Assembly (NCBI RefSeq): GCF_003201105.1
Contig: NZ_QICJ01000006.1
Coordinates: 186,001 to 250,000, forward strand
DNA length: 64,000 nt
Direction of reading: 5' to 3'
DNA from: Dyella sp. AtDHG13
GTDB lineage: Bacteria > Pseudomonadota > Gammaproteobacteria > Xanthomonadales > Rhodanobacteraceae
Position 1 is the stretch's first letter. Every line of letters begins with the position of its first letter. Below the pieces are notes generated by a model that did not search any database, was not told the origin of the DNA, and saw nothing but the letters and a program-made list of their open reading frames with translations. This document shows positions 19,097 to 29,130 of this stretch, piece after piece. The translations under genes were made by a program, and so were the position numbers.

Positions 19097-20425
19097 TTAC
19101 GAGAGGTTGTAGGCCTTCTCTTCGTGCAGCGAAATATCCAGGCCGATCTGCTCCTGCTCGTCGTCCACGCGCAGTCCCAGCGTCCAGTCGATCAGCTTGA
19201 GGATCAGCAGGCTCAGCACCGCGCTCCACACCACCGTGAAGCCCACGCCCTTGGCCTGGATCCACAGCTGGCCCCCCAGCGATTCCACCGTGCCGAAGCC
19301 GCCCAGCTTAGGCGATGCCAGCGGGCCGGTGAGCAGGGCGCCGACGATGCCGGCGACGGCATGCACGCCGAACACGTCCAGCGAATCGTCATAGCCGAGC
19401 TTGTGCTTGAGCCGTGTGGCGCTGAAGAAGCAGATCACGCCCGCGATTAGGCCCAGCACCAACGCGCCGCCCGGCCCGGCGGTGCCGGCCGCCGGCGTGA
19501 CCGCGACGAGGCCGGCCACGGCGCCGGAGACGATGCCCAGCACGCTGGGGCGCCCATGCACTATCCACTCGACGAACAGCCAGCCCAGCGCGGCGGCGGC
19601 CGTGGCCACCTGCGTCGCCAGCATCGCCATGCCGGCACTGCCGTTCGCCGCGACGGCGGAGCCCGCGTTGAAACCGAACCAGCCCAGCCACAACAGGCTG
19701 GCGCCCATCACGGTATAGCCCAGGTTGTGCGGCGGCATCGGCACGTTGGGATAGCCGCGGCGCTTGCCGATCACCAGGCACGCCACCAGGCCTGCGATGC
19801 CGGCGTTGATGTGCACCACGGTGCCGCCGGCGAAATCGAGTACGCCCAGATCACCGAGGAAGGAGCCTGGTCCGCTCCACACCATGTGCGCCACCGGCAG
19901 GTAGACGATGGTCAGCCACAGCCCGCTGAACCACAGCAGCGCGCTGAATTTCATGCGCTCGGCGAAGGCGCCGATGATCAGCGCGGGCGTGATGATGGCG
20001 AAGGTGAGCTGGAACATCACGAACACGCTTTCCGGCACCGTCTGGTAGCGCGAGTCCGGCGTCAGCCCGGCGAGAAAGCCGCGATCCAGTCCGCCGATGA
20101 ACGAGTGCAGGTTGGTCACGTGCGCCTGCATGCCCTCGGTGCTGAAGGCGAGCGAGTAGCCGTAGAGCATCCACAGCACCGACACCAGCGCGGTGATGGC
20201 GAAACACTGCATCAGCACCGACAGCAGATTCTTCGCGCGCACCATGCCGCCGTAGAACAGCGCCAGGCCGGGAATGGTCATCAGCAGCACGAGCGCGGTG
20301 GCCGTGAGCATCCACGCGGTGTCGCCGCTGTCGATATGCGTGGGGGCGGCGGCCTGCGCCCAGGCAGGCATGCTTGCCAGTACGCCCGCGCCCACGAACC
20401 CGAGCCGCGCCAGCGTGCGCGCCAT
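19097..20425 (-). CDS. amtB: Ammonium transporter AmtB
   Basis: Trimeric inner-membrane ammonium channel blocked by GlnK. 442 residues from the ATG at 20425. Seen: a cleaved signal peptide (GAGVLASMPAWAQA), eleven hydrophobic helices, the signatures DTAWMLTATALVLLMTIPGL and FYGGMVRAKN, GGTVVHINAGIAGLVACL and DVFGVHAVAGIVGALLTG with the twin pore histidines. It lies downstream of glnK in one operon. A 7-bp tandem repeat occupies the start region; an alternative ATG at 20470 inside the glnK end would read through it in frame. The tail ends YNLS. Confidence 0.96.
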   Translation of the reverse strand: MARTLARLGFVGAGVLASMPAWAQAAAPTHIDSGDTAWMLTATALVLLMTIPGLALFYGGMVRAKNLLSVLMQCFAITALVSVLWMLYGYSLAFSTEGMQAHVTNLHSFIGGLDRGFLAGLTPDSRYQTVPESVFVMFQLTFAIITPALIIGAFAERMKFSALLWFSGLWLTIVYLPVAHMVWSGPGSFLGDLGVLDFAGGTVVHINAGIAGLVACLVIGKRRGYPNVPMPPHNLGYTVMGASLLWLGWFGFNAGSAVAANGSAGMAMLATQVATAAAALGWLFVEWIVHGRPSVLGIVSGAVAGLVAVTPAAGTAGPGGALVLGLIAGVICFFSATRLKHKLGYDDSLDVFGVHAVAGIVGALLTGPLASPKLGGFGTVESLGGQLWIQAKGVGFTVVWSAVLSLLILKLIDWTLGLRVDDEQEQIGLDISLHEEKAYNLS

Positions 20426-20457
20426 TCCGATTCCCGATTCCCGATTCCCTATTCCCT
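20424..20457. repeat. 7-bp tandem repeat (ATTCCCG type) at the glnK-amtB junction
   Basis: Four full 7-base units (ATTCCCG, ATTCCCG, ATTCCCT, ATTCCCT) plus one 6-base unit abutting the amtB start codon. On the coding strand it reads GGGAATC/A, which also supplies a Shine-Dalgarno-like purine stretch. Seven is not a multiple of three, so unit gain or loss would shift the frame of any translation begun upstream, or change the SD spacing. Confidence 0.85.
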
Positions 20458-20459
20458 GC

Positions 20460-20879
<420 letters not shown>

Positions 20880-20882
20880 TCA

Positions 20883-20964
20883 CCGTCATTCCCGCGCAGG
20901 CGGGAATCCAGTGACTTCAATGGGTTGCGAAAGGCGCTGGATCCCCGCCTGCGCAGGGAAGACG
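20883..20964. repeat. REP-like inverted pair, family A copy 3 (degenerate right arm)
   Basis: Left arm CCGTCATTCCCGCGCAGGCG then GGAATCCAGTG is intact; the right arm (GGATCCCCGCCTGCGCAGGG, then AAGACGG) has decayed. Located between the glnK promoter and the suf promoter. Confidence 0.8.
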
Positions 20965-21051
20965 GCGAGGGCGCCCCCGCGCCCCGCGAGATTGCCCGCA
21001 AACAGCGCATCGCGGCCAGACGGATTCCCGCTTTTGGTGCATCGCCGCGGT

Positions 21052-21088
21052 TTGACCCCCAGGTCATTAATCAGTACCATTTTGGTAC
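21052..21088 (+). promoter_or_regulatory. Promoter with overlapping GTACC-N5-GGTAC operator for the SUF cluster
   Basis: TTGACC at 21052-21057, 17-base spacer, TACCAT at 21075-21080 forms a plausible sigma-70 promoter. The perfect dyad GTACC-ATTTT-GGTAC (21074-21088) covers its -10 region. It sits 32 bases upstream of the Rrf2-type regulator start. An Rrf2-family repressor acting on its own promoter commonly binds in this position, so this is a good candidate for the SUF regulator's operator. Inference, not proven. Confidence 0.6.
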
Positions 21089-21119
21089 CGATTCCCGCAG
21101 TCCCCTGGCCGATATCCCC

Positions 21120-21613
21120 ATGCTCCGCGTCAGCCGACTCACCGACTACGCCACGGTGGTGATGACCTGCATCGCCGCCCACCCGGACGACGTGCTCAGC
21201 ACGGCGCAGATCGCCGATGAGACGCGCCTGGAACTGCCCACCCGGACGACGTGCTCAGCACGGCGCAGATCGCCGATGAGACGCGCCTGGAACTGCCCAC
21301 CGTGAGCAAGCTGCTCAAGTCGCTGGGGCATGCGGGGCTGGTCGAATCCTTCCGCGGCGTCAACGGCGGCTACCGCCTGGCGCGGCCGGCCGGGGAGATT
21401 ACCCTGGCGCAGATCGTCGAAGCGCTGGAAGGCCCCATCGGCATGACCGAATGCAGCCTCGCCGAAGGCCAGTGCGAGCGCGAGTCGCAATGCGGCGTGC
21501 GCGCCAACTGGCAACACGTCAACAGCGTCGTGGACAGCGCGCTGCGCGCCGTCAGCCTGTCCGACATGCTCAAACCACCCAGTCGCCGCATCGATATCCA
21601 TCCGATCGGATGA
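21120..21613 (+). pseudogene. Rrf2-family SUF system Fe-S regulator, frameshifted by a 59-bp tandem duplication
   Basis: The N-terminal part (MLRVSRLTDYATVVMTCIA and following) is in one frame and runs to a stop at 21303-21305, giving 61 residues with a nonsense tail. The rest (VSKLLKSLGHAGLVESFRG onward) continues in another frame to 21613. An exact 59-base duplication (21177-21301) causes the shift. Removing one copy restores a single 144-residue protein with the Rrf2 winged HTH (ADETRLELPTVSKLLKSL) and three Cys ([15 protein letters not shown]) that could hold a 2Fe-2S cluster, as in IscR/SufR-type proteins. A GTG at 21251 could give a truncated 120-residue product lacking the first HTH helices. 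Located directly upstream of sufB, it should sense cluster status. May be a true mutation, a reversible variant or a sequencing/assembly error. Confidence 0.85.
21177..21301. repeat. 59-bp direct tandem duplication inside the SUF regulator
   Basis: Two identical 59-base copies plus a 7-base partial third (GCCCACC), so GCCCACC flanks both junctions. This is the footprint of slippage or unequal exchange at a 7-base microhomology. 59 is 2 modulo 3, hence the frameshift. Confidence 0.97.
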
Positions 21614-21659
21614 ACACGACGCATCCCTCGACCGAACGCGACGACGACAGAAGAACGCC

Positions 21660-23137
<1,478 letters not shown>

Positions 23138-23141
<4 letters not shown>

Positions 23142-23776
23142 GTGCCGTGCGTTCATCGCATTGGGACGCGGTCTACAGCGGGAAAGACGAGGCGAAGACC
23201 AGCTGGTTCCGCCCGCATCTCGACGAGTCGCTGCGCCTGATCGATGCGCTGGACCTGCCGCGCCAGGCGCCCGTGCTGGACGTGGGCGGCGGCCGCTCCA
23301 CCCTGGCCGAGGACCTGCTTGCGCGCGGTTTCAGCGATATCGGCGTGATGGATCTTTCCGCCGTTGCGCTGGATGAAACGAAACAGCGGCTCGGCGAGCA
23401 TGCCGGCCGCGTGCACTGGATGACGGGCGACGTCACCGAAGTCGCGTTGCCGGCCGCGCATTACGCGCTGTGGCACGACCGTGCGGTGTTCCACTTCCTT
23501 GTCGATGCCGAAGACCGCGCGCGTTACGCTGCGGCCATGGCGCATGCGGTGCGCCCCGGCGGCCATGCCGTCATCGGAACCTTCGCGGCCGATGGCCCGA
23601 AACGCTGCAGCGGCCTGCCCGTGGCGCGTTACGACGCTTCGTCGCTCGCCGCGATGTTTGCCTCCGAATTCGAACCCGTTGCCCACAGCCGCGATGTGCA
23701 TCGCACGCCGTCGGGCAACGAACAAGCTTTCACCTACGTCGTGCTCCGTCGCCGTGGCGACGCCGGCCACGCCTGA
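23138..23776 (+). CDS. Class I SAM-dependent methyltransferase inserted in the suf operon
   Basis: 212 residues. Seen: SAM-binding motif [16 protein letters not shown], an acidic end of beta-2 ([17 protein letters not shown]), [11 protein letters not shown], and the post-motif [11 protein letters not shown] with later GGHAVIGTF. Methyltransf_25-type small-molecule methylase by look; substrate unknown. The start overlaps the sufB stop by 4 bases and the sufC ATG is 18 bases after the stop, so it is translated as part of the suf message. I know no established role for a methylase in Fe-S assembly. The last residues (VVLRRRGD) are basic. Confidence 0.9.
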
Positions 23777-23794
23777 TACCACCGAGTAGCCAAC

Positions 23795-24561
<767 letters not shown>

Positions 24562-24565
<4 letters not shown>

Positions 24566-25881
24566 GCGAGCCGCAGCGCACCCCATTCGTCGATTCCCTG
24601 CTGGAGGCCGCCGCGCAGGTGCAGCTGCCCGGCACGGGCATCGGCTGGCTGGATGCCGCGCGCCGCGAGAACCTCCAGGCGTTCGCCGCTGGTGGTCTGC
24701 CCGACACGCGCACGGAAGCCTGGAAGTACACCGCGCTCCGCGCGCTCGGCCAGCGACGTTTCGCTGCGGGCGACGCGACAGCGGCGACGCGTCCCGTCGA
24801 CGTGGCGGGCTTTGCCTTGCCGGGCATCGAGGGTCCTTCGCTGGTCTTCGTCAACGGCGTGTTCCGCGCGGATCTTTCGCAGGTGGATCACCTGCCAGCA
24901 GGCCTGAGCCTGCAGCCGCTGTCGCAGGCGCTGCAGGGCGATGCGGAGCCGCTGCGCTTCGCGCTGTCGCGTCATTACCGCGAGGGCGGCGACGTCTTCG
25001 CCCGCCTCAATGCGGCGCTTGCCGGTGACGGCGTGGTGCTGCGCGTGGCGGCGGGAGCGCGGGTCGACCAACCTGTGCGCTTGCTGTTTATCGGCGCGCC
25101 GGCTGAGGGTGCGCTGGCATGGCACGTGCGGCACGTGGTGGAACTGGGCGAAGGCGCGGAGCTTTCGCTGGTCGAGCAGCATGTGTCGCTGGGCGCGCAT
25201 CAGGACCTGGGCACGCAGGTGGCCGACATCGTGTTGCGCAAGGGCGCGACGCTGCGCCACGTGACGCTGCAGCATGCCTCGGAAGGCAGTGCGCTGGTGC
25301 GTCATGACAGTGTCCACCTGGATGCCGACGCCCATGCGGCGATGTACGTGATGGAGCTGGGCGGCTCGCTGGTGCGTCACGATCTGCACGCCGTGCTGGC
25401 GGGCGACCGCTCCCGCCTGGATACGCGCGGCGTGTTTGCGCTGCGCGGCCGGCAGCATGTCGATACGCAGATGTCGATCCGCCACCAGGCCTTGAACACG
25501 GCATCGGAATCCGTGTGGCGCGGCGTGGCCGACGAGCGTTCGCGCGGTGTGTTCCGCGGCGCCATCGTGGTGGCCGAGGGCGCGGACGGCAGCGACGCCA
25601 GCCTCAGCAGCAAGAACCTCCTGCTCTCCGGCCAGGCCGAGATCGACACCAAGCCCGAGCTGGAAATCTACGCGGACGAAGTGAAGGCCGCGCACGGCGC
25701 CACTGTCGGCCAGCTCGATGAGCGCTCGCTGTTCTACCTGCGCTCGCGCGGCATCCCGCTGGCGGAAGCCCGCGCCATGCTCACCGCCGCCTTCTGCCGC
25801 GCCGTGTTCGACGGCCTGGCGGATGACGGCCTGCGCGAGCACATCAACAACCAGCTGATGACGCACCTGCCCTCCGCCTGA
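24562..25881 (+). CDS. sufD: Fe-S cluster assembly protein SufD
   Basis: SufB paralogue that completes the SufBC2D scaffold and supports iron entry. 439 residues. Seen: N-terminal helical region with DTRTEAWKYTALRAL, the beta-helix core, and the SUF C-terminal motif (LEIYADEVKAAHGATVGQLDE) with FYLRSRGIPLAEARAML. Shorter and more variable in the N-terminal half than SufB, as usual. Start ATGA overlaps sufC stop. Thirty-five bases separate it from sufS. Confidence 0.95.
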
Positions 25882-25916
25882 GCGGCGGCCGACAGCACAC
25901 TGGCGAAAGGATCACG

Positions 25917-27164
25917 ATGAACGCACAGACCCGCCCGAGCCCGACTGTTTTCGACGTGCAGCGCGTTCGCGCCGATTTCCCGCTGCTGTCACGCACCGTG
26001 CACGACAAGCCGCTGATCTATTTCGACAACGCCAACACCAGCCAGAAACCGTTGAGCGTGATCGAGGCGGTGGACCAGCATTACCGCCTGCGCAACGCCA
26101 ACGTGTCGCGCGCGGTACACCTGCTCGGCGAGGAAGCCACGGCGGCCTATGAAGGCTCCCGCGACAAGCTGGCGCGCTTCATCAACGCGACCTCGCGCAA
26201 CGAGGTGATCCTCACCTCGGGCACCACGCAGGCGATGAACCTGATTGCCTACAGCTTCGCGATGCCGCGGCTGAAGGAAGGCGACAGCATCCTCACCACC
26301 GTGATGGAGCACCACGCCAACATCGTGCCGTGGCAGATCGTGGCCTCGCGCACAGGCGCCACGGTGAAGGCCGCGCCCATCGACGACCGCGGCGAGCTGA
26401 TCCTCGACAAGTATTTCGAGATGCTCACGCCCGACGTGAAGCTGGCCTGCGTCACTCACGTGTCCAACGTGCTGGGCACGGTCAACCCGGTGCGCGAGAT
26501 CGCCCGCGAATGCCGCAAGCGCGGCATCCCGCTGGTAGTGGATGGCTCGCAGGCCGTGCCGCATCGGCCGGTGGACGTGCAGGCCATTGGCTGCGACTTC
26601 TACGCCTTCACCGGGCACAAGATGCTGTCGCCCACGGGCACCGGCGGGTTGTGGGCGCGCAAGGAACATCTGGAAGCCATGCCGCCGTTCTTCGGTGGCG
26701 GCGAGATGATCCGTGAGGTGAGCTTCTCCGGCACCACCTTCGCCGCGCCGCCGCACAAGTTCGAGGCGGGCACGCCGAACATCGCGGGCTTTGCCGGCGT
26801 GGGCGCGGCCATCGACTACTACGATTCGATCGGCTTCGACGCCATCCATGCGTGGGAGCAGCAGTTGCTCGCGTATCTGACCGAGCGCCTGCGCGACATT
26901 CCGGGCCTGCGCCTGTTCGGCGAGGCGCGCGAGAAGGAGCCGGTGGTTTCCTTCCTGATCGAAGGCGCGCAGGCGACCGACCTCGCCACGCTGCTGGACC
27001 TGCAAGGCGTGGCGGTGCGCTCCGGCCACCATTGCGCGCATCCGCTGATGCAGTTCTTCAAGGTGCCGGCCACACTGCGTGCCTCGCTCGCGTTCTACAA
27101 CACGCGCGAGGAAGTGGATGCCTTCATCACCGCGCTGCTCAAGGTACGCAAGCTGCTGATGTGA
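25917..27164 (+). CDS. sufS: Cysteine desulfurase SufS
   Basis: PLP enzyme that strips sulfur from cysteine and feeds it to the SUF machinery. 415 residues. Seen: PLP-binding Lys in FTGHKMLSPTGTGGLWA (Lys 235), VTHVSNVLGTVNPV, the upstream TSGTTQAMNLIA, and the active-site Cys in RSGHHCAHP (Cys 373). Group II desulfurases need SufE or SufU to accept sulfur; neither is in the window. AAAGG lies before the ATG. The following gene is a PLP decarboxylase 65 bases on. Confidence 0.97.
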   Translation: MNAQTRPSPTVFDVQRVRADFPLLSRTVHDKPLIYFDNANTSQKPLSVIEAVDQHYRLRNANVSRAVHLLGEEATAAYEGSRDKLARFINATSRNEVILTSGTTQAMNLIAYSFAMPRLKEGDSILTTVMEHHANIVPWQIVASRTGATVKAAPIDDRGELILDKYFEMLTPDVKLACVTHVSNVLGTVNPVREIARECRKRGIPLVVDGSQAVPHRPVDVQAIGCDFYAFTGHKMLSPTGTGGLWARKEHLEAMPPFFGGGEMIREVSFSGTTFAAPPHKFEAGTPNIAGFAGVGAAIDYYDSIGFDAIHAWEQQLLAYLTERLRDIPGLRLFGEAREKEPVVSFLIEGAQATDLATLLDLQGVAVRSGHHCAHPLMQFFKVPATLRASLAFYNTREEVDAFITALLKVRKLLM

Positions 27165-27229
27165 AAGCCGGCGAACAGGTGCGGCGCGCAGTGTGAAGGC
27201 ATGGAAGCCATCCCCGATGAAGGAATCGC

Positions 27230-28621
27230 ATGCACGCACACCTGAAGCATGACTTCGCCGCGCTGGACGCCATCCTCGATCGCGCACGCGAACTGGCCGG
27301 CGCCTATCTTGAAGGGCTCGACACGCGTCCCGCGGCGGCCAGTCTGCCGCCCGGCGTATCGGCGCATATCGCGCTGCCCGAACAGGGCGTGGGCGCACTC
27401 GCCGCCCTGGAGCAATTCCATCGGGACTACGACGCGATGCTGTCGGGCAGTCCCGGCGCACGCTACTTCGGCTTCGTGACCGGCGGCGGCACGCCCGCGG
27501 CGCTCGCGGCGGACTGGCTGGTCAGCACGTACGACCAGAACACGCAGCGCAACGGCGACACCTGTGCGTCGCTGATCGAACTGCAGGCTGTGGACATGCT
27601 GCGGCAGTTGCTGGGCTGGCCTTCCGCGTGGACGGGTACCTGCGTCACCGGCGCCACCATGGCCAATTACGTCGGCATGGCGTTGGCGCGGCAGTGGGTG
27701 GGGCATCACTACGGCCGCGACGTCGCGGCGGAAGGGCTGCACGGCTTGCCGCCGGTGCCGGTGTTCGCGGGCAGCGCGCATTCGAGCACGTTCAAGGCGC
27801 TGAGCATGGCCGGGCTTGGCCGCCAGTCCATCCATGCACTTCCCCAGCAGGCGGGGCGCGAGGCTTTCGATGTGGATGCGCTCGCGCGGCTGTTGCACGA
27901 GCGGGGCGAGCAGCCGAGCATCGTGGTGGCCAGTGCAGGCACCGTGAACACGGTCGATTACGATGACCTTGCCGCTCTGGCGGAACTCAAGCAGAAGCAT
28001 CGCTTCTGGCTGCACGTCGACGCGGCCTTTGGCGGCGTGGCCGCGGCATCGCCATCACGGCGCGCGCTGATGGACGGCATCGAGGCCGCGGATTCGGTAA
28101 CCGTGGATGCGCACAAGTGGCTCAACGTGCCCTACGACTGCGCCATCGCCTATACCGCGCACCTGCCGCTGCAACTGGAAGTGTTCCAGAACCAATCCGC
28201 CTACCTGCCCGCGCCCGAAGCGGTGCCGGATCACTTCCTGCATCTCGCACCGGAGAACTCGCGGCGCTTCCGCGCGCTTCCCCTGTGGATGACGCTGCAG
28301 GCCTACGGCCGCGAAGGCTATGCGGAGATGGTGGAACGCAACTGCGCGGCGGCGCAGCGCCTGGGCGAGTTGATCGCTGGCGATCCGCGCTGGCGCCTGG
28401 CCGCCCCGGTACGCCTCAACGTGGTGTGCTTCGCACCGGCCGGCGCCGACGCCGCAGTGGTTGCGCGCATGCAGAAGGCGCTGCATGCCGACGGCACGGC
28501 CTACGTGTCACCGTCATCGCTGCATGGCCAGCCTATTCTCCGTGCAGCGATCTGCAACTGGCGCACGACCATGGACGACATCGACCGCACGTTCGCCGCG
28601 CTGCAGCGCCTGAAGCCGTAA
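27230..28621 (+). CDS. PLP-dependent group II decarboxylase / aspartate aminotransferase-fold enzyme
   Basis: 463 residues; AAGGA before the ATG. Seen: the group II decarboxylase pattern GVGALAALEQF, YFGFVTGGGTPAALAADW, FAGSAHSSTFKAL (His for stacking on PLP), HVDAAFGG, and the PLP Lys in VDAHKWLNVPYD (Lys 296). Similar to aromatic-L-amino-acid/glutamate-type decarboxylases, but substrate specificity cannot be told. It lies downstream of sufS on the same strand, so it may share a transcript; there is no known functional tie. It ends with a 13-bp hairpin over the stop region that also faces the convergent DUF333 gene. Confidence 0.92.
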   Translation: MHAHLKHDFAALDAILDRARELAGAYLEGLDTRPAAASLPPGVSAHIALPEQGVGALAALEQFHRDYDAMLSGSPGARYFGFVTGGGTPAALAADWLVSTYDQNTQRNGDTCASLIELQAVDMLRQLLGWPSAWTGTCVTGATMANYVGMALARQWVGHHYGRDVAAEGLHGLPPVPVFAGSAHSSTFKALSMAGLGRQSIHALPQQAGREAFDVDALARLLHERGEQPSIVVASAGTVNTVDYDDLAALAELKQKHRFWLHVDAAFGGVAAASPSRRALMDGIEAADSVTVDAHKWLNVPYDCAIAYTAHLPLQLEVFQNQSAYLPAPEAVPDHFLHLAPENSRRFRALPLWMTLQAYGREGYAEMVERNCAAAQRLGELIAGDPRWRLAAPVRLNVVCFAPAGADAAVVARMQKALHADGTAYVSPSSLHGQPILRAAICNWRTTMDDIDRTFAALQRLKP

Positions 28622-28641
28622 CGCGCTTGCGTTACGGCTTC
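28612..28641. terminator. Bidirectional hairpin between the decarboxylase and DUF333 genes
   Basis: Perfect 13-bp stem GAAGCCGTAACGC / GCGTTACGGCTTC with loop GCTT, containing the TAA stops of both convergent genes (28619-28621 on plus, 28632-28634 on minus). There is no T-run, so termination strength is uncertain. Confidence 0.75.
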
Positions 28642-28898
28642 GTGGCGGGCATCACGCACTGGTGATCGCGGAACAGCGCCCATTCCTCGCACTGCCTGCC
28701 ATCGGGGAACACGCAGATGCCATTGACGTTGCCCGCCGCATCCTTGCGCAGATCCAGCTTGCCGCCCTGGTTCACGCAGGCCACCGAGGCCGGATTGGCC
28801 ATGCCGATGGACGACGGCGGTTGATCGTGCGTGCTGGGTGTCGACGTGGCGCATGCCGACAGGGCGAGCGCGAGCAGGGCAGTGGCGAGGGTTTTCAT
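28632..28898 (-). CDS. Small DUF333 lipoprotein
   Basis: 88 residues from the ATG at 28898. Seen: a lipoprotein signal (LATALLALALSACATS, Cys about 16), then the DUF333 (hemolysin-inhibitor-like) core with NPASVACVNQGGKLD, GICVFPDGRQCEEWALF and a terminal Cys (HQCV), four Cys in the mature part probably forming disulfides. DUF333 is known from the E. coli YoaF/HslJ-adjacent families; function unclear. Single gene with an own terminator (convergent hairpin at 28612). Confidence 0.88.
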   Translation of the reverse strand: MKTLATALLALALSACATSTPSTHDQPPSSIGMANPASVACVNQGGKLDLRKDAAGNVNGICVFPDGRQCEEWALFRDHQCVMPATKP

Positions 28899-29065
28899 GG
28901 CACATCCCGCGAAGTGTGGAGTGGCCTGACTATAGCCGCGCACTGCGGCGACAGCAGCCCGGAAGCGTCTGCAACGTCTCGCATCGGCGTAAGTCCATCC
29001 GGGCAGTAAGTCGCCTTGAAAACCTTGCGGGTGGCGTTTCGGGCGGCCGATGAGCGTAGCAAATA

Positions 29066-29100
29066 GAAAAGCCCGCGAGCATGGCGCTCGCGGGCTTTTC
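29066..29100 (-). terminator. Rho-independent terminator downstream of the M13 peptidase gene
   Basis: GAAAAGCCCGCGAGC (29066-29080) pairs perfectly over 15 bases with GCTCGCGGGCTTTTC (29086-29100), loop of 5. Reading leftward the stem is followed by a T-rich tract (TTTTCTATTT). It begins 31 bases beyond the peptidase stop. Confidence 0.9.
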
Positions 29101-29130
29101 CTTGTCACGTCGAAACGATGTTGCCCGCGG

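Noticed and set aside
21251-21613. Second part of the SUF regulator as an independent intact gene
   Set aside because: It starts inside the duplicated DNA and lacks the first half of the HTH; the frameshift explanation fits both halves.
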